This document shows, in pieces, positions 1 to 8,395 of a stretch of 19,045 nucleotides of DNA. The number at the start of each line of letters is the position of its first letter. Position 1 is the first letter of the stretch. The notes beneath the pieces are model-generated. The model had not been told where the DNA came from, did not search any database, and saw nothing but the letters and a program-made list of their open reading frames with translations. The stretch is from Podochytrium sp. JEL0797 (lineage: Eukaryota > Chytridiomycota > Chytridiomycetes > Chytridiales > Chytriomycetaceae), in NCBI GenBank assembly GCA_027596195.1, contig JADGJG010000464.1, positions 1 to 19,045 on the forward strand, in the 5' to 3' direction. The position numbers and the translations under genes were made by a program.

Positions 1-289
1 AACTGCTTCGAGCTTTTTTTGCCTCTTCCCTCACTCACCCTTCCCATATAGGGTCTTATCCCTATATTTCTCTCCTCTCATCTCTCTCCCCCCTTTGGAT
101 TGTCTATGGTATTAAACTGTATATTTAATGAGTTGTAAATCATTGGATCAATTATAAATGAATAAAACGAATATTATTTACATCTCATATTTTATCTTCC
201 TTTTCAACATATCTTCCCAACAGTTTTCCCCTTTTGAGTACGCGTATTTCGACATCCAAAAAAGAGTGAGAAAGTGAGAGAGAGAAATA
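1..289. other. Gene-free left edge, 3' flank of the first gene
   Basis: No convincing coding frame is seen here. The first 110 bases are rich in C and T, and the rest is AT-rich. An AATAAA hexamer on the plus strand at 161-166 could be the poly(A) signal of a plus-strand gene ending to the left of the window. If so, that gene would converge on the minus-strand gene that stops at 290. No good AATAAA is seen on the minus strand, where only AT-rich variants occur around 170-180. Confidence 0.5.
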
Positions 290-2603
290 TTATTCATTTC
301 GATCATCCCTCACGCGTTTTCCCAACGACAACGACTCTCTCAACGTGAGCATTCTACGAACCCAATCCACCTGGATCCTTTGCACCGGTCGCAACAACCC
401 CGCTACAGCCGCAGCCTCTGCCGCGGCCGCCTCTCCCTCCCCCATCACCGAATCCACCCCCTCCCTCTTCTCCTTCACCATCCTCTCCTCCACCCGCCGA
501 TACCTCACCCCCCGAATCATCTTCACAGCCTCCGGCAACAAAACCCACGCAACAACCCGATCCCTCCTCAACACGTTCCCCAACTCATCTTCCCCAGAAC
601 CACCTCCAACCTCCTCCACAACCCCATCAGGAAACCTCACATCCCGCTTCAACACCGCTTCCAAAACCCTCTCCTCTTCCTCACCAACCTCCACCGCCAC
701 CCCGCGCGCGCGCGCCCACGCCGCAATTTCAGAAACTTTATACTCGATCGTCTCAATTGTACCCAGATCGAGTCCAAGCCCTTGCACGGCCCTCATATCT
801 CCACGCCGCATCGCATCCATCAACACACTCGAACACGTGCCGTCTAGAACTCGTTGCACATGCGCGACAGCTTCCGTCGCTTCCGGTATTTCAGCCGCAT
901 CGGCGGCGGCGTGGTGAGTTTGTGCGTGAAGTTGTTGGTGGGTGTCGTAGTATGGTGAGAGCGCGTCAGGGTGGAGCTTGCAGGTGAGGAAGGCTGGGTC
1001 CAAACGCGTGAGGAACGAGGCGCGCGCGAGTGGGGGTGGGTTGGGTTGGTCCGGTGGGGAGGCAAGGAGGAAGAGTTCGGTGGTTGGGTCGTAGTTAATG
1101 ATTTTGCAGGGTGCTTTCGAAAATGTGGGTTAGGTCAAAACTTTGCAGGCAAAACTTCAAACTCACAATACAAAAGTCTCGGCCGTTTCCCATCCTTCTG
1201 TTTCGACGGGGACGACTTTGCCGTGACCGTATTGTTCTCCGGCCATGTGGCAAATACGTAATCTCCGAGCATCACATTGAGTCCACACCACCGCAGTTTG
1301 CCGTCTTCGGAATCGTGGTCGTCCAAAAATGTCGGAGTGCGATTTATTTTGACGGGAGGTGGGGGCGGTTCGTCATTGTTGGTGATTCGGGCGCGTTTTT
1401 TGGCAGTCTTTTTGGCAGCGGGTGAGGATTTTGTGGAAGAGGAGGTGAAGGCGAAGCTTGAAGAGTTCATGACAATCAGATCTAAGAGGAAAGCACAAAA
1501 GGGGTTGAGAAAAATGAGAGTAAGGGGAAAAAACACGCAATACCATCATCCTCATCCACAATCCGAGTCTCTGCGTCCGATCCCCCAGACTTCTCAACAG
1601 CCTTCTTCCCCTTACGTGACGCCTCCTCCAAATTCCGCTTCACCTTCTTGTTCTGCGGCCGCGAAGAAATCCGTTCGTCCTCCTCCGACGAGTCCTCCGA
1701 AGAATCCTCAACCACACCGCGTCGATTCTTTCCACTCGCAACACCACCACCACCGCCCTTCTTGTTCAATTTCCCAGTTCCTCTACCCGCATTTTTCTTG
1801 TCAGGCGACCCCGACTCCAATCCAACAACCACCGACCGCCTCGATTCAGACTTCCTCCCAACCACCCCCCTAGCCGGCGACACCGATGACGAAGCACCCG
1901 AAAGCGAGCTCTTGCGCTGCAAACCGCTACGGGTCGCACTAGTCGTATCCACAGACCGAATAGACTCGCGTTTGGACGGCTGTTGTCGAACAATCTCCGT
2001 TTTGGGTTTATTCGCGGCCATCTTCGCACCCCGAGATGGCATTTCGGCGCGCGAGAAAGAGTCGTTGTTGGTGGGCACCGAGATTGGTTTTCCTTCGGGT
2101 TTCTTGGGCAATGCTTTGAGTCCCGCTTGCAGGTTTTTCTGAGAGTACGGGTTTCCGGTCCCGGAGGGTTTGGCGGTGGGTGCGACGGAACGCAGCGGCA
2201 GAGGTTTTGGTTGCGAAGATTTCGCGGGAAGTGCCGGTTGGATTGGCGGTTTCGAGGCTTGCGATTGAGGGGGATCGAATTCAAGGGGCAGTTTCTTAGA
2301 AGAGGAGGAGGAGGAAGAGGAGGGGCGGGTGGAGTTGTTTGTAAAGTTGCTTGAGGCTGGAAATTCTGTTTGGATGACAAAAGCAAGGAGAACAGGTGAG
2401 AAGGGTCCGACACATGACAGAACAAGCCAACACAAACCTTCATCTTCATCCTCTGTCATGGACACTGTCGAAATCTCCTTCTTGATCGTGTTCTTTGTTG
2501 CACCACCGGATCCACCCATCCACTTTTCCATATTCTTGGTGAAGGTTTCCGTTGCAGCGAGGCCAGCAGTTTTGCTCGGGTTCACAGATGGCTTCTTTGG
2601 CAT
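290..2603 (-). CDS. Putative chromatin-associated protein with tudor/PWWP-like domain, 4 exons, 708 aa
   Basis: Exons on the minus strand are 2603-2438, 2365-1544, 1481-1167 and 1113-290, giving 708 codons plus stop. Introns are 72, 62 and 53 nt; the third has a GTGAGT donor, a CTAAC branch point and an AAAG acceptor. Residues 1-390 are low-complexity, with serine runs, many KK/RK pairs and acidic SSEDSSEEDE-type patches, as in nuclear proteins. Around residues 398-455 a motif starting LGDYVFATW and continuing as CKIINYDPTTELFLL resembles the beta-barrel of tudor or PWWP readers. The last 150 residues are predicted helical. The segment WVLLPEAVKMI recalls the helical tail of animal MUM1/PWWP3 proteins, but this is from memory and weak. 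The first in-frame ATG is at 2603; the frame is open further upstream without an ATG, so a 5' exon is possible. The molecular function is inferred only. Confidence 0.65.
706..719. repeat. Short CG dinucleotide run inside coding sequence
   Basis: A run of alternating C and G lies inside the last exon of the tudor/PWWP-like gene and encodes alternating alanine and arginine. It is a simple-sequence tract of the kind prone to length change. No function is apparent. Confidence 0.6.
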
Positions 2604-2782
2604 CGAATCGGATGAAGCAGAGGAGTCGCAAGTGGAGGAGAGTTGCAGGGTGGGTGGAGTAACGGGGACAACGGCAGACGAGGGCGGAATTTCGTCTGAC
2701 AAGGAGAGTTTAGCGAGGTGAGAGGAAGCGAGAAACGAGACATGCAGAGGGAGAGTGAGGTAGTGCTCCTAGTCACTTCGCA
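2604..2782. other. Intergenic spacer upstream of the tudor/PWWP-like gene
   Basis: These 179 bases separate the stop of the 95-residue gene from the chosen ATG of the tudor/PWWP-like gene, both on the minus strand. An out-of-frame ATG on the minus strand at about 2743 opens a short frame, so this stretch may be 5' UTR, a short first exon, or promoter. No TATA box stands out. Confidence 0.4.
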
Positions 2783-3070
2783 TCACCCGCCTAGCTCTGC
2801 CTGCACGTCTCCCCGAAACACAATGGCACCTTTTTTGGCACGCGCAACGGCGCCATTGTCTGCCGCGAGAGCAGCCGCACTGGGAACCGCACTAGTGCCC
2901 GGCAAGAACTTCATGTTGCGGTTGCCGCCCTTCTTGACTGGCACAGCGGATGAGACAAACGCCGCATCATGGTCACCAGTAACTGGCAGCGCAATGTTGA
3001 ACACGTCCATGTCAGGGCTGTTGGCGACGAGGATGCGGGGCAGCTCGGTGCGCAGAGGCGTGGCCGTCAT
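2783..3070 (-). CDS. Small protein of unknown function, 95 aa
   Basis: This is a single open frame starting at an ATG in good initiation context (CCGCCATGACGG) and reading MTATPLRTELPRILVANSPD at its start. I do not recognise it. It has no signal peptide or membrane segment, is mildly basic in the middle (PVKKGGNRNMKF), and has an alanine-rich stretch before its end. Codon choice favours AAG, AAC, ATC, TTC and GAC, typical of well-expressed genes, which supports it over the overlapping plus-strand frame. The frame also opens with an in-frame ATG at 3136, which would add 22 residues including two cysteines. It lies 142 bp downstream of the RPN2 stop on the same strand. It could instead be a terminal exon of something larger, but no upstream exon was found. 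Confidence 0.55.
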   Translation of the reverse strand: MTATPLRTELPRILVANSPDMDVFNIALPVTGDHDAAFVSSAVPVKKGGNRNMKFLPGTSAVPSAAALAADNGAVARAKKGAIVFRGDVQAELGG

Positions 3071-3212
3071 GGCGGATTTCTTGTGTTTTGGAAAGTTGCG
3101 AGTTTCGGACGAACAAACAAAACATCCAAGCTTCATTCACTTCTTTCTTCCACAAGCACAAGTAAAAAAGTAAATCGCTTCCGTCTCTCCCCACTCATCA
3201 CACACCAAACAC

Positions 3213-6200
3213 TCAAGACGACGGCGCACCAGCGGACGTCGAAGGTCCCGCAACTGGAGCTGCCGCACCAGCATCCGCTGCACCAGCAGCAGGAGTAGCC
3301 GCAGCCGCCGCAGGAGGAGCATCTAGAAGAAGGGAAGAAATCAGTCTCATAAACACCACGTCCAAAAACAAAAAAGAAACTCACCAAGAGTGCTCGCCGA
3401 AATCAATTCAACAGCTTCCGTGGGCTTCTTGTCGTGCAACAACACAATCCCGCCAGTGAATGTCTTCTTGACGGGCACATAGCGCGAGCCTTCCTTGAAC
3501 TTGATAAACTTGAGCTGCGAGGGCACCACACGCGTCATGTTTTCAATCACTTCAAACGATGGCTCCTTCTTCTTTTTCTTCTTTTCATCCTATCAGAAGC
3601 AATAAAATAAAACAGATGATTAGACCAAAATGTATGACTGTACAAAAATAAAATAAAAAATCCAAAACTTACCGAATCAACAGCCATCGGGCTCACCAAG
3701 TCGTCCGCCTTCTTGTCCTCCACTTCCATCGCATTGTCGTCCTTGTGCTTCTTTCTCGCAGCAGCCTTGGCGGTCGTCGACAACACGGCCGTTGCCACCT
3801 TTTCAATCTCCTTGGTTTCAGGCAGCTTCGTCTCCGGCGGGTACGCAAACAGGGATGGACGTGCGTTCGACACAAGCTCAAACTTGGGGATCTATGCACC
3901 AAACAAAAAAGTCAGTGATCAAACTCCAAAAAAAAACACAACAAAAAAACACACACCTCCAAATCCTTGTTCAACCCAATCACACCCGTCGGCGTAAACG
4001 CCAAACTCAAAAAGTGACTCAACGGGTACCAGTACCAAAACTGCGTAAACACAGCCATCCCCACAACAGCACTCATGCGCGCACTAATGCCAGCAGGACC
4101 ACGCAAACTAATCGTCACATTGCGTCCTCCAGCATCCAAAATTCCTTGTCCAAGCACAGCCCCAAAAATAGCCATGGGCTCCTCATACTTGTCCTTAATA
4201 ATCGTCTCGAACCGCTTACGCACAATCTCAACCCAATTCGTCGACTCAGGCTCCTTCTTCTCAGCCTCCTTCTTCTCCACCTCCTTCTTTTCAGCAGCCT
4301 CCTTCTTCTCCACCTCCTTCTTCTCCTTCTCAGACACAACAGCCTTCTTCTCCTCCACCTTCTTCTCCTCCTTCACAGGAACCACAACCTTGGCCGCCGC
4401 AGCCTTCCCACCCCCACTCACCTCATTATGCTGCACAAGCACCATCGCCATCGCCATCAACGCCCCCTGTCTCACAAAATCAACACTATCCTTAGTCAAC
4501 GGATCCAACAACTCCAACGCCTCACTCATGGCCGTCCCCGCACACGCAATCCCAAGCGCCAAACAGGCTCCATACCGCACATGCGGGTTATAACTCTCCG
4601 CCAACAACTGCACAATCCTCGGAACTTGGCTCGGCGTTCGCAACAACACAAACCCAAGACTCGTCACAGCAGCACGACGCACATCGTCATTCACGTCACT
4701 CACAGCGACATGGAGCAAACGCGCAATCGCCTTGTTGTTGCTCGTCCCGCTGTAGGCCATCGCGACAGTGTAGATCCCAGAGTACCGCAGGATCGGGTCC
4801 TTGTCGGCACACAGTTGTTCAATGAGTCCGTCGGCCGCTTCTTCCTTGTCGTACATGATGAGCGAGATTCCAATCGCGAGACCGCGGATAATCTTTTCGT
4901 GCTGCGTTTCGTGCGCGTATTGCAGCATTTCTTCAATCGCTTTGGGGTTGCCCGTGCCAATGTTGATCAATCCCATCGCGAGACCAGCAGCTTCTCCCGC
5001 AACAGCAGAGTCCGTAAACAACACGTTCTTGAGCTCCTCGTAAGTAGCTTGTAATTCAAAAAGTCAGGACACCCGCATCCCACAACACCAAAAAAATATC
5101 CTCACCTTCACTCCCACTCGCCATCCCAGCAACACCGAGCCCCAAACACGCTCCATGCTGAATCACCTCATTCTGCGTGTTCTTGAGCGCGGTTGTGAGG
5201 TAGTCCATCACCTCGTTGCCGTGGTTCGCGTGGATCAACCCGAGCGCAAACAGGGACCCTCCTTCACTGTAGGGGCTTCCAGAGATGCCGTCTCTTGGCA
5301 GGTACGGCGACAACACAGCTTTTCCGCGAGAAATGTGACCCTATTTTTGTTTCGTGTGCATGAAACCATTTAGTAACCAAAAAAATAACAAAGACCCCCC
5401 CCTCCCGGGCACCCCAAAAAACCCCCTTACCCTGTGAATAACACCCAACCCAGCCGTAGCCGTAAACTTGGTCCAATTCGTCGCCTTGGCCAACCACTCC
5501 AAATTCTGCCTCAAAAACTCATCACTCGTAGTTCCCGCATTCATGAACCCATTCGCAACCGTAATCGCACTGTGGAACACCGCAGATCGACTCTCAAGCG
5601 CAATCCGCGTCTGCTTGAGAATCAAGAGATCCGTGTGGTTCGTGCGGTACAAAAAGTCAAGGTGCAGTTTGATGCTTTCGGTTCCTTGCAGGATTTTGTG
5701 AATGTGGTCCATGGGCGTGAGGGGGCCGCCGGTGGTTACAATGAGGGGGGAGGCAGCCGCAATGAGTGGGGTTTGTTCATCTGTGTCCATGGCGTTGGGG
5801 TCCGCCGCGGGTGGCGACGTAACGCTGAGGGAGGAGAGGGGGAGACTCGTGCTGGTAGTAGTAGGGGGTGGGAGCGTCGCAATCACATTGAGCAAAAACT
5901 CTTGCGTAGCGTTGGCTTCGAGGTCAAACGCAATCTGGTACGCGAGAATCACGTGGTAGTCGTCCTTGCTCAACAACGTCTGCAACAACGCGGCCGCGTG
6001 GATCGAGTCGTTGAGGTGGAAGTAGCAGATGGCGCAGGCAATGTAGTCTGGTTCGGCAAGGTTGCCGTACAACTTGACGAGCAGGTTCAGGACCTTGTTT
6101 CTGAACTCGAGGGACGAGATGAGAGAGAGGGTGGCGTCCATGAGGTACGTGAGGAGTTCGTTTTGGTTGCCCTTGAGCACGGTTTGCTCAATCATGTCGA

Positions 6201-6870
6201 GACGTTGGGCCTCGAGCGCGATTCCGAGGGCTTGCTTGTATTCGCCGTCCGCGTGGCAGACGGTGAACATGCGCTGGACCACGTCTTCGAGACGCGGGTC
6301 GATGGCGGCGGCCGAGTCGGGGGCGGCGCGGAGGGTGATGTACTTGTCGATGCATTTGGCTGTGTTTTTGATGTGAATTAATGAGTTATGAGATGTTTTG
6401 GAGAAGAGAGAAGGGGAGAGGGGAGAGAATTAAATTACGCACACACGATCGTCTCGACATACTCGGACGACTTGAGCGACGGCTCAAACAGCTTCCCGGC
6501 ACCAAGCGCAAACGACAACGACTCATCGTACTCGCCCAGGTTGTAGTACACCTTGGACGCCACGAGGGCCGCGAGTTCGCGGTGCTTGAAGCCCGCGTCT
6601 TCGTACAGGATTTCGCTGTTACAGGGATGAGTGGTGATAGATAGGAGAGTAAAGAAGAAACGCACATCTTGGTCACAGAGTCGGCAATCTCGGCCCAGAA
6701 CTGGTCCACAATCGTGTTGAGCTGCTCGAGGGCGTACGTCTTGAGCCGCTCGTCCGTCTCGTCCAGCAGCGAAATCACGCCCGCTGTGTATGTGTGGTTG
6801 TTTAGTGCATCTGTGCACGGGGCGCATGCAAGCCAGGCCCGCACGTACCAGCCGATGTAAGTTGCACCAT
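3213..6870 (-). CDS. RPN2: 26S proteasome regulatory subunit RPN2 (PSMD1), 9 exons, 1033 aa
   Basis: RPN2 is the large scaffold of the proteasome 19S base; it holds the Rpt ring and other regulatory subunits in cytosol and nucleus. Exons (minus) are 6870-6849, 6783-6666, 6615-6443, 6359-5431, 5340-5106, 5047-3957, 3891-3673, 3589-3385 and 3322-3213. They sum to 1033 codons plus stop. Family hallmarks run throughout: [10 protein letters not shown] and VDQFWAEI near the start; [119 protein letters not shown]; and PSLFAYPP in the C-terminal beta domain. These make the call near certain. Human and yeast proteins are about 950 residues. The excess is a Lys/Glu insert at about residues 700-762 and an alanine-rich tail from residue 998. 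The first coding exon is only 22 nt. Introns 2 and 3 use GTGCGT donors. Confidence 0.97.
4240..4425 (-). repeat. Lys/Glu (KEKE) repeat tract within RPN2
   Basis: On the coding strand this part of RPN2 exon 6 encodes about 60 residues dominated by Lys and Glu in short repeats of the form VEKKEAEKK, following an Ala/Val-rich linker. It sits between the repeat containing [15 protein letters not shown] and the segment [20 protein letters not shown]. In human PSMD1 those two segments are joined by a very short linker (from memory). The DNA is an imperfect GAG/AAG repeat. Confidence 0.85.
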
Positions 6871-7228
6871 GATTTGTTTTGCGGAGGGGGGTCTGTGGAA
6901 ACAACGGGTTAGCGGTGGTGCTCGCGAGGGGGTGCATAAATGCACAGATTTATGCGGATCGCTGTGGTGGGAGGGGTGTGTGGTCGGGTGGTGCTGGGAG
7001 GCGTGGTTGGGCGTGCTGTGTCGATGGGGCAAGGACGCGTCGCTCCACCTTTTTTTCAAAGATTTCTTTGCGAGAAAACAAACCCCAGGACAACGCAAGG
7101 CAGAGCCCCGCCCTCCACCCTAACGCAAGGAGAAGAATTCCTCTTTTCAAAAAGAACCAGAAAAGAACAGAAATAAAGAAAAAACTAATCCTCGTCTGCA
7201 CCAGAAATAATCCCAAAAGATAAATCGG
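6871..7228. promoter_or_regulatory. Spacer between the Sel1-like gene and RPN2, presumed RPN2 promoter
   Basis: This 358-bp stretch lies upstream of the RPN2 start and downstream of the Sel1-like gene stop, both on the minus strand. It contains no supported gene. I looked for the yeast proteasome control element GGTGGCAAA on both strands near the RPN2 start and did not see it. The part nearer the Sel1-like gene is A-rich on the plus strand. The part nearer RPN2 is G-rich on the plus strand. Confidence 0.4.
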
Positions 7229-8374
7229 TCACCCAGTTGAACAACTCCCCACTCCCTCTGAGACCAACAATCTCAAATTGAAAACCGCATTCTCAAAGAT
7301 TCCATTGCTGCTTCCTCCACTTTCTCCCATCTTGTCGGACTCTCGCTCCGCCGTCACAGAGAAATGCATGCCCACAACCTCCGCAAACAACCCCAACGCC
7401 TTCTCCAACTCCCCCATTTGCACAAAACAAACAGCCAGATTGTATTTTGCAAGAACGCTGCCTGCATCTGACGCGCATTTCAACAGTCGCACATACTTCA
7501 AATCCGTGTGGGAATAAGCGTGCGACTGCATGTAAAGCAAGAGAGACTCAAGAGCCGCGAGAGAGTTGGTACCAGTATGGTGAGGATCGGCGGTAGATTT
7601 GGCCTTGGAACCTCGCGACACACTCGAGTTTTTGGTGAACAGCGAACGATTGAGGCGCAGCAGCTCGGTTGATAGGTTCGCGTAGTTTTCAGTGATGAGG
7701 GACAGTTCATTCATCAAGGAAGGGATGGCGGAAACGCGTGGTTTTGCAGGCTTGGCTTCGGTGGGTGTTGAAATGGGCTTTCGGGCCACCACGAACGACC
7801 GAACGCGCTTTGCCCGGAAGACGCGTTTGCGGCGGAGTGTTTGAGTATGCGAAGGATGAGGAGGGGTATCGGGAAGCGGTGGCTGGCTGACGGTGATGGC
7901 TGGGATCGCCGGGGAGACTTGAATGGAATTTTCTTTTCGAGAGATGTGCGACGTGGCGGGTGCGGAAAAAAGGCAGACAGTTGTCTCGTGGATTGTTGTG
8001 TTGTCCGGGAAGGTCAGGCTCAGGGATCGCTTCGGAGTTTGCGGCTTTGCGGGCTGCTGGGACTGACCGGGCTGTGTGCTTTGTGGTTGGGCAGCCTCGC
8101 CCGCAGCGCGCAGATAGACGGAGCGGGCCACGTGGGCCGAGAGGATGCCGATGCTGATGGAGGCCAGCGAGTAGCCCACGTGGGGGTAGTGGTCGTCGGG
8201 GAAGGGAGGGTCGTGTTGGGTTTGGCTTTCGCCTTTGTTGGAAGAGGAGGAGTTGCGGTTTGAAGAGGCGTGGTCGAAAGAGACTCGCGCGGGATGCGCG
8301 AGGGGCCGTGGGGCCACGGCAAGGCTGCCAAAGTGCGCGTTTCGGCTTTGAAGAAGGGCCGCACGCGAAAGCAT
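7229..8374 (-). CDS. Probable mitochondrial protein with Sel1/TPR-like helices, 381 aa
   Basis: This is a single-exon gene with no internal stop. The start is the ATG at 8374 (A at -3); upstream frame extension has no ATG. The first 40 residues (MLSRAALLQSRNAHFG onward) are rich in Arg, Ala and Ser with no acidic residue before position 34, a typical mitochondrial presequence. Residues 66-83 form a weak hydrophobic segment. Residues 95-180 are Pro/Gln/Ser-rich, followed by a strongly basic patch at 181-200. Residues 291-332 (LLKCASDAGSVLAKYNLAV, then GELEKALGLFAEV) and about 360-375 match the helix pairs of Sel1 or TPR repeats. Such repeats bind proteins; the partner is unknown. Its start codon lies 21 bp from that of the divergent rotatin gene. 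Confidence 0.75.
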   Translation of the reverse strand: MLSRAALLQSRNAHFGSLAVAPRPLAHPARVSFDHASSNRNSSSSNKGESQTQHDPPFPDDHYPHVGYSLASISIGILSAHVARSVYLRAAGEAAQPQSTQPGQSQQPAKPQTPKRSLSLTFPDNTTIHETTVCLFSAPATSHISRKENSIQVSPAIPAITVSQPPLPDTPPHPSHTQTLRRKRVFRAKRVRSFVVARKPISTPTEAKPAKPRVSAIPSLMNELSLITENYANLSTELLRLNRSLFTKNSSVSRGSKAKSTADPHHTGTNSLAALESLLLYMQSHAYSHTDLKYVRLLKCASDAGSVLAKYNLAVCFVQMGELEKALGLFAEVVGMHFSVTAERESDKMGESGGSSNGIFENAVFNLRLLVSEGVGSCSTG

Positions 8375-8395
8375 CGTTTTTTGGCAAACACAAAA
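8375..8395. promoter_or_regulatory. 21-bp spacer between two divergent start codons
   Basis: These bases separate the ATG of the minus-strand Sel1-like gene from the ATG of the plus-strand rotatin gene. The spacer is AT-rich, with a T run at one end and an A run at the other. At least one transcript must start inside the coding sequence or first intron of the other gene, so the promoters must overlap coding DNA. Confidence 0.7.

Noticed and set aside
345..917. Plus-strand Ser/Thr/Pro-rich frame (190 codons)
   Set aside because: It lies antisense to the last exon of the 708-residue gene, and its composition follows from the C-rich strand. The minus-strand model has consistent splice sites.
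3792..5054. Long plus-strand open frame (420 codons) antisense to RPN2
   Set aside because: It is His/Arg/Leu-rich and mirrors the RPN2 exon 6/7 region with its skewed composition. RPN2 on the minus strand is strongly conserved, so this is a shadow frame.
5434..6381. Plus-strand open frame (315 codons) antisense to RPN2 exon 4
   Set aside because: It is Val/Glu/Arg-rich with no recognisable motif and starts inside RPN2 intron 4. It is explained by composition opposite a real exon.
6871..7228. Yeast-type proteasome control element upstream of RPN2
   Set aside because: The sequence GGTGGCAAA or its complement was not seen in the promoter region, so no Rpn4-like control is claimed.
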